From Sphagnum compactum (taxonomy: Eukaryota; Bryophyta; Sphagnopsida; Sphagnales): DNA of 64,000 bases. Shown here one piece after another: positions 1 through 11,080 of this stretch. Each line of letters starts with the position of its first letter. Within the stretch, counting starts at the first letter, position 1. The notes under the pieces are model-generated. The model had not been told where the DNA came from and searched no databases. It worked only from the letters and a program-made list of their open reading frames with translations. The DNA lies in contig OZ234499.1 in assembly GCA_965153455.1 (NCBI GenBank), positions 17,666,271 to 17,730,270 of the forward strand. The letters are read 5' to 3'. The translations under genes were made by a program, and so were the position numbers.

Positions 1-246
1 CTGACTGATATTATCATCAGGCTGCCAAAAAGAGATGGATGGGTGGTTGTCTGCAGAACTTCAATGAGTACATGAACTGTCTCCTGGAACCAAGAGGTCA
101 CTAATTGAAGAGTATACTTACCAATGCATTAATGTAAACTGCCCATTGCAAGGTTAGGGCATGTCTGAAACATGTGGAACAGAATTGAAAGTTAGCAAGA
201 GCACATGAATACACATGTGGGTAACAGAAGGAAGAGCTTCACATAC

Positions 247-362
247 GTGCGGTATGGGTCTGCAACTTTGCGGTCATGCAGGCAGTCAAACACAGAGTCA
301 TCCCGTTTAGCTTCAATGTATTGCAGCCGCATGGTCGTATCCGCCTCCAACAAGCAAACCAT
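247..362 (-). CDS. Probable first coding exon of a prolyl oligopeptidase-family serine peptidase (partial, gene runs off the left edge)
   Basis: Seen: on the minus strand an ATG at 362 in a good context (ACC before it, G after it) opens a 38-codon frame ending at a GTATGT donor (GT at 246-245). The peptide contains RRD-like 'AKRDDSVFD' followed by 'VADPYR'. Known: prolyl oligopeptidases (S9A) begin with a short tail followed by Y-P-x-x-R-R-D-x-x-V-x-D-x-x-H-G-x-x-V-x-D-P-Y-R-W, then the beta-propeller; the catalytic Ser-Asp-His domain is at the far C-terminus. Those parts would lie left of base 1. Such enzymes cut short proline-containing peptides in the cytosol. Odd: the usual Trp after DPYR is not encoded; the split codon starts with AC, so this may be a diverged or broken copy. 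A continuation at 1-25 (P-D-D-N) is possible but not proven. Moderate confidence in family, low in integrity. Confidence 0.5.
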
Positions 363-1530
363 GGTGGTGATGAATGTAGATTGTTGTGAGTTGTGACCTG
401 AAACTCAAGCAGAAGGGCTTTCTGCCCTAATTAAGCCAAGGGTGTAGACTCCCTTTAAAGAGCACTGTTAAAAAACACAGTGATGCTGGTTCTTGATACC
501 AAGTGCACACAATTGTGTCCTCCAACCCTGCAAATTTATATGCACTGGCTTTTGCCTTGAACACTACCTGCAATTACACTATTACCAATTACTACAATGG
601 CCATCATGGCATGCTATTCAATCCTGATCAAGAAGTTGAGAGAATCAGGATTTTATCACTACTAACAACCTGTGCAACAAAGCTGTCTGCGACAACCTGT
701 TGCAGACAATGATATTTGGGAACAGCGGATAGATAGCAGATCTTGTATAATTCGCAAGTAGCAAATTGCCAATGATTTGCATCCTAGTTCATCTCAACAA
801 GCAGGACAATATCGTAGTGACATCTTAACACGGTTCAATACAAGAATTTTCGCGAGAAAACCATGGCAGCTAATGAGAGAACCTCCTGGAAGTCGTAAGG
901 AGCTTGACGCAGCCTTCAAGTGCGGGAGTAAACTTTCAAGTGCGGACGTAAAGTTCACGTACACCGTCGACACCCTGCTTATGTAGGATATTACAGAGAT
1001 TTTGACACAGAATGAGAGAAAACAGAGAATTGACTACTAATAGAACAACAGCGGACAAAAATTGTGCTGCAAGAAAAGTCACATGGCGCAATCACCGTCC
1101 AGAAGACTTGAGCAACAAACAATTGTCCATGTCGGCGCAGAACATGGTCGGTTCTTTCTTCTCCTCTCTTGCTGCATTAACCTGAGAGGAGAGGTTCTCT
1201 CCTCTCAGGTCTCTCGTGTGAGACCTGAGAGAGGACGAAGGAGAAGACATTGATCATCCTTCGCCCCGCACTCCGCCCCCGTAGCAGCATAAGAAAGGGG
1301 TTCAGACATCTTCGTACACGAAGCTTTCTTCCCCATAATATTCTCCTGAAAATGCAAATCGTGAACCGCAAGCTCAAACTTTCGATACTCGAATGCTCAA
1401 TTTTCGATGCTTAAAACGTGAAGCACAAATTGCGAATTCGGCATTCCAGGAAAGAAATAGGAATATCCAAAACAGCCACCAACGCAGCAGCATCAACGAG
1501 AGACAGAAGAGGGGAGACAAAGGAAATGGT
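363..1530. other. GC-richer upstream region of the peptidase gene; no convincing ORF
   Basis: This stretch is visibly less AT-rich than the DNA to its right and lies directly upstream of the minus-strand peptidase exon, so promoter and 5' leader are the likely content. Short frames on both strands lack recognisable domains. The only clear structures are the overlapping hairpins at 1181-1231. Confidence 0.4.
1181..1231. repeat. Two overlapping, mutually exclusive hairpins
   Basis: Hairpin A: 1181-1193 pairs perfectly with 1197-1209 (13 bp, 3-base loop). Hairpin B: 1202-1213 pairs with 1220-1231 (12 bp, 6-base loop). The right arm of A (CTCTCCTCTCAGG) overlaps the left arm of B, so only one can form at a time in a transcript. 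Located about 0.85 kb upstream of the peptidase start; function unknown. Confidence 0.75.
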
Positions 1531-3689
1531 GGACCCTGGACGCTGATATAAAGATGTGGTTACCCATCATGATAATATTACCCACATGATTCTTGTTTAT
1601 TATGTAAAGTTTGAAGCCTTTTCCTTTTTAGATTACATTAGACCCAAAATCCTTAGCCACCACCCTAAACTAAACTTTAATCTACCTTGAGAATCAAATT
1701 TGGGTTTTGCCAAAAAAAACCATTTAGTTTTTAATATTTTTATTTAGAAAAGAGAGGGGTAATTCTCAAGATCAATTCTTACAATTAGGGAATCAATTCT
1801 CATTCATTTTGGGACATATCAGTTTTCACAATGAGAATTAGTTTTCAAACTAGTCAAAGAACCAAATCACATTTCAAAAATTGCCCAACCTTTCACCCAA
1901 CATTGGTTGAAACCAATTTGGCCGAATATTAGTTTTTTTTTACCCCTGTCAAACAAGGTCTTTGTAAAAAATAATTTAATGTCACATAAGATATCAATAA
2001 TCAAATTTGGATAAACTAATGGACTTGCTTGATATCAATTTGCATCTTTAAATAATACTTTAAGTTCCATTTCATAGGTATTACTTTGGCAACATTTGCT
2101 TATAATGTAGAAGCTTTTTGAAATATTTGGCTTTAAAATATCTGGCAATTCCATAATTTAAAGTTCAAGTTCTAATTTTTTGAAAATTTTCAAAAAAATG
2201 TGATAAGTTTGATAATGATATGAAGTTTGGATTGCAATTCCATAATTTTAAGTTTATAATTCCATTTTTCAAAAAATTCAATAAGTTTGTTGATGATTGG
2301 ATGGATGGTTGTGCAAGGTGTTTCTATCAAATTCAGGGAGTTGGTTTGGACCAATGTTGGGTGGATACCAAGCTGGAAGCTTGACATGTAAATTGGATTA
2401 GTCATGGTATCAATGAGTGAACCATATTGGTAAGAATTGGAGCAATACCAACCTCATACCAATACATGTTTGGTAGGGACATGAAGTAATACTAGTTTCA
2501 TATTAATATTTACCTATATGAATTTAAGGTAATACCAATTTAATTTAGGGGTGTTGGTTTGTACTCTAAACATTATGTATGTTGGCACACACTAGTTAAA
2601 AACCATCCTCGGACCATAAGAGCATCTCCATTATTTACGAGATATTCACCTTTTCATAGTAATTTTGTAGGCATGGTTGGTGGCATTAGGTTAGGGTTGC
2701 CAATGACTCATTATTGTTTGTTGCAATGTAAAAATGACATGTCATCTTTTCCTCTTGCTTGATCTTTTTGACATTTGATTTCTCTATAACTAAATAACTT
2801 CGAGTTCTCATCTTGAAAGTTTTGTGTGTTATCGTTTGTATTCTTTTGCAATCGAGTTGTGGTGTGAGGCATTTCTTACGCATGTGCATGGAACTTGAAG
2901 AAAATGATGATGCGGATTGATTCACAATGAAAATTCTATGGATGTTCAAATGTGAACTTGCTAAAAAGTTGTAAGCATGGAAGTTCTAGAATTGGATGTA
3001 TAATCAATCTGCAAGAGGACTAAGTGCTTGGTGAAGAATATATTCATCAAAACTATTTTATAATTGTTTAAAAGTCTACGATGAGAAATTATTTCGATGT
3101 TGTTACAAAATGTCTTAGTGTTTATTTTTATAAATCATGGGTGTTGTTTACATTCATGATTCGTATTTTTGTAAAAACGTGATGATTGTGGTCTTTTAGG
3201 CCTTTTTCCAATTCAAAAATGCACTAATGCATTACAAAATTTTAAAAATGGGGTGCACTCACACAAACAAGAGCCACAATAAGTGTAATGCCTACTTTGT
3301 TTTTCACATTTAGAATTGGTGATTTAATTTGGTGTTGAAAATATAAGATTTTTTTAATATTGTAAGGTTTCTAATATATCATTAAAACATGTGAATTAAT
3401 TTGAAAAATATTCAATGAATGAAAAGTTCTTTAAAACATTCATTAAACACTATAATGGTTGTTTTAAAAAAAAATGCAAAAATGACTTGTAAACGAGATT
3501 CAAAACTTTTGAAAATGAAATATTTCTTGAAATTTTTTATATAAACCTTGAGATAATAGTATAAAAAGAAATTCAAGATTTTAAAAGATTTTTTAAAGGC
3601 TTTAGTGAGAATATTTTTTACAATATTTTCTTAAAAATAGTCCTCTAAGTAGGCAAGTGTGGTTTGTGCCATTTTATTGGCACTTTATG
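1531..3689. other. AT-rich intergenic DNA; possible Harbinger left terminus at 2616
   Basis: No gene found. At 2616-2631 there is TAA followed by GAGCATCTCCA, matching the terminus seen at the MITE at 6533 and the junction at 16928. It could be the left end of the Harbinger element whose transposase remnant follows at 3.7 kb; a matching right end was not found. The remainder is low-complexity AT-rich sequence with several poly-A/T runs. Confidence 0.4.
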
Positions 3690-4440
3690 GGCTTGCTATT
3701 AACGCATATGATGAATATTGCAAGTTGGGAAAAATTAACACTTATGAAATTATTCAAGAGGTTTGTTGCTATAATTCGAGTTATGTTGAAGCTCATAACT
3801 TGCGCAAGCCACTTCTATAGGATTTTGAGAAACAACTCATAATCAATGTAGATCGAGGCTAGCTTGGAATGTTTTCAAAGGTGGATTGGATGCATTATCT
3901 ATGAAAAAATTGCCTTATAGTTTGGTAGGGAATTTTTTTTGATAAGGACAACTAAAATTCAACTATACTTGAAGCGGTTGCAAATTAACTGTTCTAATTT
4001 TGGCATGCATTTTGGACTCCCAAATGGTTATAATGATTTTAACATTTTGGATTGTTCCCATGTGTTTGCAAATTTATTGCAGGGACTTGTGAATGATTTG
4101 GGATTTGTGGTGAAATATGGTAACCATTATGTTTGTTACTATTTGTTGGTCAATGGGATTTACTTGTGGTGATCAATATTCATTTAAATAAGGAAACACT
4201 TGCAACCTTTTTCCGAAACACAAAAGGTTGATTGTAAAAACATGGAATGCATATTTGAAGTTTTGCAAGATCCATGTCGCACATGGGATCTTGAAATCAT
4301 TGTTAACGTTCTCATGGCATGTGTGGTTTTACATAACATGATCATAGAAAATGAACATGATGATCAAATGGAAGGTGAATTTTCCTTGCACCTAGAACTA
4401 GAGGATCATTCGTCCATTTATTTTTTAAAAACTCTGCACC
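3690..4440 (+). pseudogene. PIF/Harbinger transposase remnant (DDE_Tnp_4), frameshifted
   Basis: Seen: reading across three frames on the + strand gives, in order, a YDEYCKLG-like stretch (about 3705), MFSKVDWMHY with KNC (about 3870-3910, equivalent of the family's G-M-L-G-S-I-D-C-M-H-W-x-W-K-N-C, which carries the first catalytic Asp), WHAFW (about 4005), NDFNILDCS (4030-4060, the second Asp region), YYLLVNGIYLW (4138-4170) and, last, VLMACVVLHNMIIENE (4309-4356), the typical C-terminal motif. Known: PIF/Harbinger transposases cut and paste DNA elements with 3-bp TWA target duplications. The frame is broken by several stops and shifts, so it is inactive. Its partner gene may be the minus-strand remnant at 7860-8290, giving the same tail-to-tail order as the second element at 14.3-16.0 kb. 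Confidence 0.85.
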
Positions 4441-5100
4441 CTGGCCCCATAGTTCTGTTAAAACAACAACCCGACCAAGAAGACAATTTAATATGTTAGG
4501 AATGAGTTGTATTCAGAACTTCTTTTTGTTTTTTCTCGAAAGGTGACACTGAATCCTGATTCAAAAATTTCACAATAAAACGTCTTTTTTTTCTTTTTTT
4601 TCAAAAACAAGTTGCCAAATTTCACCCCATTTTTTAAAAAAAAAATCAAGAAAAAACAGTCTGTTTGGGGGAGGCTTGCCACTACAATACCTATAAATTT
4701 GAAAAAATGAAAAGGAAAAAAAAAAAAAAAAACTGAAACAGTGGAACTTGGATTTGTAGTAAATGAAAATGATTCCTTTTTTGGAAGTATAAGTTTTTTA
4801 TCATTTGGAAATGGATAACCATTTTAACAGTTGTCAAGATTCAACGTCCTCAACTTTATTAGAGTTGAAGAGTTCAAAGTAGCCAGGTACCATATAACAG
4901 AAAGCAAGAAAGCAACAATTTGGTTCGTAGCTGGGGGGGGCACCCATGCACGGTCCTGCATCATCAACTGAGAATATGAGAGACTCATTCTACTTGTTTC
5001 TTGTCATAGAATTAGCGCACATGGCCCAAAGTGGTTAAGCCCATTGTTGAATCCTCACCAGAGGTTCATGCAAGTATAGAGCAATTAATATATTACCGAT
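4441..5100. other. AT-rich intergenic DNA, poly-A and poly-T tracts
   Basis: No gene found. Includes A-rich runs near 4710-4732, T-rich runs near 4586-4600 and a G8 run near 4933. It separates the Harbinger transposase remnant from the duplicated segment that begins near 5.1 kb. Confidence 0.4.
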
Positions 5101-5104
5101 ATGC

Positions 5105-5780
5105 TAGTGATAATAGAGTGTTCTGTAAAGTCAAGAAAACATGGCACCAGAACCCTTCTGAGTTTGGTACAAAAAAGACCTGCAACAAAAGTACATTAGC
5201 AGCCTTCAAGGGGGGTTAAACTGAGAAATGCACCACTTTTTGTGCCGAACTGAGTTTCATCCTGTTTTGAGCCTTCTTTCCTTTTTCCTGAGCGCCTCCA
5301 TTGTCTTGTTACATGCAAAGTTGCTCTCTTGTTGTTTGGTTTAAAATATTCGACCTTTCCTTTCGATCTCATTTGAATTTGAAAAGTGGTCTTTGATATG
5401 TTTTCTCGACTTAAAGAAATCACTACCCCGAAGAAAGGAAAAAAAAAAAACAAGCCAATACATTTGAGTGGATGTAGATGACATTTGATTAACCTTCAAC
5501 AATTTTGCAATCAAATGATGAGTTTAAATAAAATTGATGGAGTTGACTATAAATTCTGCAATATTGAATTGGTATGAGATGTTAAAATTGTTACATATAT
5601 TTTCACTGCTGCTACATGTACAACTACTATAATTACTTCGAACCTTGTGCACTAAATGATGAGTTTCAGCAATTTCAAACCCAGATTTAATAAAACTTCC
5701 TTACTTGCGAACCTCACTCAAAGAGACGATAGGGAGTGAAAAGAGGCCCAAAGAAACTCTAATATCAGGGGTTTTTTTTT
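5105..5780. repeat. Copy 1 of a dispersed duplication (partner 9105-9590)
   Basis: Shares with the second copy a run of matching blocks in the same order: a block around 'GGCACCAGAA' (5141) against 'AGCACCAGAA' (9137); 'ACTGAGTTTCATCCTG' (5248) against the same words near 9255; 'CCTGAGCGCCTCCA' (5287) against 9283; 'CAACTACTATAAT' near 5621 against 9321; and 'CGAACCTTGTGCA' near 5639. Spacing differs through deletions. Neither copy shows a convincing long ORF; a non-coding gene remnant or an old element are both possible. Confidence 0.6.
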
Positions 5781-5789
5781 CAAATTTTG

Positions 5790-5910
5790 TGATGTAGCTG
5801 CAGTGGCGATTGTCCATAGACAATTTAGTCAAATTTGGATGCAAGAAAATATGAGAATAAAAGAAATCTAGCATCTTTCTATATTTTTGGCTACTTCCTA
5901 GAACTTAGGT
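5790..5910. repeat. Member of a dispersed 'TTTAGCCAAATCTGGCTA' repeat family
   Basis: The words 'GTGGCGAT', 'GTCCATAG', 'TTTAG..AAAT.TGG' and 'TTTTTGGCTACTTCCTAG' recur in the same order at about 35110-35240, 35690-35790 and 41310-41410. This copy is diverged. Likely an old non-autonomous element, class unknown. Confidence 0.5.
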
Positions 5911-6529
5911 TAGAATCTAACGATTTTTTTTTCAAGAATTTGGCAACAAAAAACTCCCCAAATTTTTTTTTGACCAAATTGAAAAAAGAAATCCATTAAA
6001 AAAATTTCCAGCATTTTAAAAAAAAACAAATGAGCAATATAGAAATCTACAAAAGTCCCTTACAACTCTAACGAATTGGATTTTTAATTTTTTGACATTT
6101 TACACGATTATTGGGGATTGGGAGTATTAAGAGTTAATTGACATTTGACCAAAACAGTCCCAAGTGGCAGAAGGGAGTTGTAAACACATAATATTCAAAA
6201 TATTCCCCATACAAAACTTTGAAATAACCCTCACAAATAAATGTGCCCCAAAGTCATGGATTACATCAAAAAAATTTAGTGCAACTTAATAGAGTTGTAG
6301 AGGATTTCAAGCTCAATCTTTTTGTTTTTTAAAAAAATCGAGATTTGGTTCGGAAATGGAAAAATCACCACCATTGAAAGTTTAGTCTTTTTAGTTTTAG
6401 ACAGATTTCAAAATTAAAAAAGTGTTTCAAGAATTGGACCTAAATCCATAGGTAAAAATTACCTTTAAAAAGCAAGTAAAGAACTTGCAATATTTAGTGT
6501 ATTTGTGACCCTTTTTTTGGCTATTAAAT
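5911..6529. other. AT-rich intergenic DNA
   Basis: No gene or recognisable element; many short A and T runs. Confidence 0.4.
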
Positions 6530-6773
6530 TAAGAGCATCTATACCCACACCCAATATGTGAGCCTCTGCCAATGTCATCCTTATCTATAAAACATGAAAA
6601 CATTAGATAGTGTAGAGTGAGGGATGAAATAATTGTCAAACCATTGTGGCCAATCAAAAGGACTTCTCTATTGGGCCTTTTGGAAAGCCTTGCATCTTGT
6701 GCATATTTATTTGCAAGTCCTTCCTTATTTATTTACAGGTCCTTATTTATTCTTGCTCGTGGAAATGCTCTAA
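6530..6773. mobile_element. Tourist-like (PIF/Harbinger) MITE with TAA target duplication
   Basis: Seen: TAA at 6530-6532, then GAGCATCTATACCCAC at the left end; at the right end GTGGAAATGCTC (6759-6770), then TAA at 6771-6773. The ends are imperfect inverted repeats beginning GAGCAT and ending ATGCTC, and the 3-bp TAA on each side is the target duplication typical of PIF/Harbinger insertion (known). The 238-bp interior has no coding capacity. Transposition would have depended on a transposase like the ones whose remnants lie nearby; that pairing is inferred. Confidence 0.8.
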
Positions 6774-7859
6774 ACCGCTCGCAAAAAGGGCATTTACAAA
6801 AGAATAATGGCTATTGAAAATAAATGGCATAACACAATTTTCAATTCTATCCTGTACATGTGTATCACAAACCTTAGAAGAAGTCAAGTTTTAGCCTCAA
6901 TTTTGAACAGGTCAACATGATTTGCCATTGGGAACGCTGTTCCCAAACAGGCATTATCCTCGTGCCTCAAGCCCGGGGACAAATGGCATAATATGCATTA
7001 CAAAACCACTTGAAATATTCTATGAAAGCATTCAAGTTTTTTAAATGCTGAAAATTAACGGTTCATGTTGAACATGGGCATTTTGAATGTCGTCATGTTT
7101 CAATGGAAAATCTCTCCTTCCCCAAACAACTGGGGGGCGGTGAGGAGGGCTTTTGTGTGGGGCGGCACGCTTTATTGGAATAAAGGCCAAGCAATGCAAA
7201 GCCGATTATACGACCGAATGTGGTGAAGCCCGCCCTCGAGGGCTTTTACACCGTGTAAAGATTTGCTTGTTTTTTCAACCCTGATACCCTGCAAGTATCA
7301 CGGGAAAAAAATTAAATAACTGTAAGCATTTGAAAAAACCAAATGTCGGTATGCCATTTTTCAAAATGCTTGCAAGTAATTTTTGTGCTTCTTTGTAAAG
7401 AGCATTTTGCAAATATACTTTTAAAAATATGAGCATTTTGTCTTTATGAGTGCGATAAGGACAAATGTCACTCAAGTGAAGGAAAAACCAAACATTTACT
7501 TCACTTTGCTTCACTTGCCCCAAGTGTTGTTTCACTCATCCAATGTTGGGTGGGTATTGACTTTTGGTATTATATCATCTTTTTAACAATTCAAAACTAC
7601 CATGGTAGTAAGTGGTATTGAATTTTGGATTTGGGTTGGAGGGAGTTGGAATTACTTGCATGGGGATTGCAACATCCATGACAGTTGACCATTGGTGTTA
7701 TCGAAAGTATTCTTTTGCATCTTCAAAACATTGTGAGGTGTTTTTGGCATGAAAAAACAAGGCCATAGTTGTCACCTTTTTTTTAAATGGATGTTTTCTT
7801 GAAAGTTGTAGTTGCCATGTTGATGGTTGCTTTTGCATGAGTTGGAATTGCATCCTCTG
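6774..7859. other. Intergenic DNA, no gene recognised
   Basis: A slightly GC-richer patch (about 7080-7260) contains no frame with a recognisable domain. The rest is AT-rich. Confidence 0.4.
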
Positions 7860-8290
7860 TCATGTTCTTCACTCGTTTAATCTCCTTTGATGCTTTTGAT
7901 TCTTGTCGTATTTGTGCAAGTGTAGAAGTGCTTTGGAATTCTCTTCCATTTTCACGTCAATAGTTTCATTTGTGCCGGTTGGTAGTTTTTCTTTATTTTC
8001 AAAACTCGTATATTTGGATTTGGTTGCATGCACTTCAACTTTACCCACATGTCTACCCAACGTGGGATATCTTTCAATAACAACCAACAATGTATGAATG
8101 TGAAGGTTAGATGTTTGGGGTGTTGTTTCTTATTCAACTCCAAGCTTTTTGCAACACATTTTCAAGTGAGGATCCTAATTCATTCAAAGCCACAATAGAC
8201 CCAAAACAACTCATGAATTTAAAAACATCATGTTTAGTAATTCTCGACTTTGTTTCCAATGATCTTGCTGGTAGAATTTCAAAAATTAGG
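7860..8290 (-). pseudogene. Remnant of the PIF/Harbinger accessory protein (Myb-/NAM-associated-like ORF1)
   Basis: Seen: on the minus strand, 'SIVALNELGSSLENVLQKA' leads into FTFIHCWLLLKDIPRW (about 8100-8050); a frameshift follows and the next frame (ending 7869) is rich in Lys and Glu. Known: plant proteins annotated as glutathione S-transferase T3-like or NAM-associated share a block with 'F-x-x-x-H-C-W-x-x-L-K-D-x-P-R-W' and derive from the DNA-binding ORF1 partner of Harbinger/Pong transposases. The same block appears as FHQLFIGVKDMPKW in the remnant at 14.3 kb, supporting a shared origin. In-frame stops and shifts make it non-functional. Confidence 0.65.
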
Positions 8291-9104
8291 TCTTGTCGGT
8301 TTTGAGGTTGGGACCAATTTTCTTTCTAACTGCTGATTTCCAGGTGGTTGGTTCTAAGGTACATGAGGCCCATTAATTACAAGTTTAAGGTGGGGCCAAT
8401 TTTGGGCCCTTGTTTGGACAATTTCGTGCCCAAGCTCAAGGCCGATTGCATGTTTCAGAGTCTTCTTAAAAACCATGGAAACTGTAAATTTTTGAAGTGC
8501 TTTTTTCTAGCTTCACATGTAATGGAAAAAATGCACTAAAACTTGCTCTCCCAGATTTGACCAACAAGTTCTCATGTTTTGTTCCAAAATCGCTAAAACT
8601 TTGTAGAATCCTAATTGTGCTTAGGTGGCAAATGGAGATGGACAATGGATCAAGGCCAAGGGAGAGCGAGAATTGTCAAGAAAATCAAGCAAGAAAAAGA
8701 AAATTTGAAGATTAGATTAAAAATTAAAAGTTAGATTGAAAATTAAATTAAATTAGATGTCATAGTATAATTTAGGAAAAGCTCCACTTTGCCTACATTC
8801 TAATGCTCCCACTCATTATAAAATCCAGACCATCGCGAGCAATCGCTCTGCACAACATGTACAATTATGTAAATATATATACCATAGTACCTCGACAACT
8901 TGGGACACATGTATATTGAAAAATGAATTAAGTTTGAAATTTTCATTTCAACAAACAGAATACTCCTCCAGATTCAATACTCTCCTTCACAAACGAATAG
9001 TTTTCATTTGAAAAAAAACACAATTTGAAAGTTTCAACATATCTGAAAATAATATAATTAGTGTCAAAGCTGCCAATTCATTGTGGTACTTGCTAGCTAT
9101 TGAT
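8291..9104. other. Intergenic DNA, no gene recognised
   Basis: Short open frames near 8348-8715 on + show no known domain. The sequence grades from mixed to AT-rich composition. Confidence 0.4.
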
Positions 9105-9590
9105 TTTCAACGTAACATTAGAGTAAGAAAAACACAGCACCAGAATCCCGAGTTTGGTCATACACAGGGTGAGATTTTAAAAAAAAACCTGCAAAGAAGT
9201 ACGTTAGCTTTCAACAGGGGATGAAACTCAGAAAACCATCAACTTTGGTGGTAAACTGAGTTTCATCCTGTCTTTCCTTTCTCCTGAGCGCCTCCACTCC
9301 TGCTACATATATTTTCACTGTACAACTACTATAATCAATCTCGAACCTTGTGCATTAAATGCTGAATTTCAGATTGGTGAGAAAGAAATTAGAATAATCA
9401 ATATCCTGAGAGACTGCATGCTTGAAATTTGTTAAAAAGAGTTTTAAATATATATATATATATATATATATAAATTTCATACTGAGATTTAATAAAATGT
9501 CTTTACTTTGTGGACACCACTGAAAGAGAGGATAAGGGGGTGGAAGGAGCCCCAAAGACAGGGTGAAGACAAATCAGGGTTACTTTATGG
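9105..9590. repeat. Copy 2 of the dispersed duplication (partner 5105-5780), carrying a (TA)n tract
   Basis: Collinear with the copy at 5.1-5.8 kb but shorter. The end '..CAAAGAC.GGGTGAAG..AATCAGGG' (9555-9580) matches the end of copy 1. A (TA)n microsatellite at about 9447-9472 lies inside this copy and is absent from the other. Confidence 0.6.
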
Positions 9591-11080
9591 ATAACTCTAT
9601 TGTACGAACAAACCTTTGAATGGTGTCCCAATGGCTGTTCCCATGTACCTGTTTTTTTTCTCTCTTTCCTCATGCACTACAAATAAGATCAGGATCCAGA
9701 TCAATTCTGTTCAGCTAAGTCAGTGCAAGTTTGGATGCAACTATTGAGAAACTTCGAATCAAAATCACGTTCAATTGACACTTTCTCACTATTTCAAAAT
9801 AGAACAAATTGTACTAATCGCAAACAAGAACACAAATCTTCGTACTGGGTACCACAAATGGAAATGTGTTCATGTTATCTCCTGCATGAACATTATTGAC
9901 CTCTGTCAGGGGTTAGTAGAAAGCATACTTCCAAGCTCCTAACAAACACAGCATGAAAGATATTAATGAATGCATGCTCCTCCTGAGAGCTATTTTTCTT
10001 TACCATTCTTCACATTTGCCATCGACATTCATGATTGAAAACCTGAATCAAGGCAAACTTTCCTCACCTTACCCGAAATTCCAAAACGCTCATTAAATGC
10101 AAGACTGAACTTTCACCCCAATGACATGTCAAAACTTGTAGCTAGAGAGCAGTCATCAAACCACCAACGTTTTATTCACAATTTCAATGTTAGAAAAGCG
10201 AAAATCATTAATTATTCATGAATTGAACTTCTGGAAAAGAGGGATCAATTATTAATAAATGCTCTCTCTTTTTGGGTGACCTTCAAATCTAGGACTTACC
10301 AATGAGGACTAATCAAGTGGGTTTCATCAAAGGATAACCAGATTTGCACCACAGCACAAATTGTCCAGCAATGTGAGAAAGGGGAAAAGATGCGGTGCTT
10401 GTCATAATGTTAATGTAGAGTTAACCATGCAAGTTAGAATTAGCTGAGACATGGAAAGGCATGTTTTACCATAAGAGTATTTGTTGAGCAACAATGCCCC
10501 TAGTTGGCCTTTGTACATGAAATGTGGTTGTCATGTCTGGGTCTGTGTAGAATAGATAAGAAAACATATCCAATTCACCTTGGAATCTGCGACCTCCCCA
10601 TAACTTGCAAGCTTTTTCTGAACCAAGATTGTGCGAGTAGTTGCTGCTGATCCCAGTACTGATGGGCACACACTTTAAAGTTATGAAGTATGGGGTCTAA
10701 TGTGTTGCACCAATATCTGGGCAAGCAGCAAAATTTCCAGAGGTAAGCTGCAGTGGTACAGAGATGCTCAGAAGTCACAAACCAGCAGCACTTGTACCAA
10801 ATTTAACTTCTTTGCAAGTTGAGGATAAGCATGCCAGAAGTTCAAAGGATGAAGGGGGATGAAGTTGGATATGAGATTTGAACTTTATTTGTGTTTTATA
10901 TTCGCATTTGGCTAAACCTTCCTAGGGATGACAATCAATTTTTTTACATCTTCCTTTGTACGACCACCACACTGGCTACATACAAAAATTCTTAAGAAAA
11001 AACATTGTAGTCCAGAGTGAGCCTTGGGGGCTTTCCAATGGTACCAATGAGCATGGTGAAGGGTGACATGCTTTTGGAGA
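9591..11080. other. Intergenic DNA, no gene recognised
   Basis: Moderate base composition. Overlapping short frames on the minus strand at 10466-10778 have no recognisable motif, and no splice-linked series of exons was visible. Confidence 0.35.
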
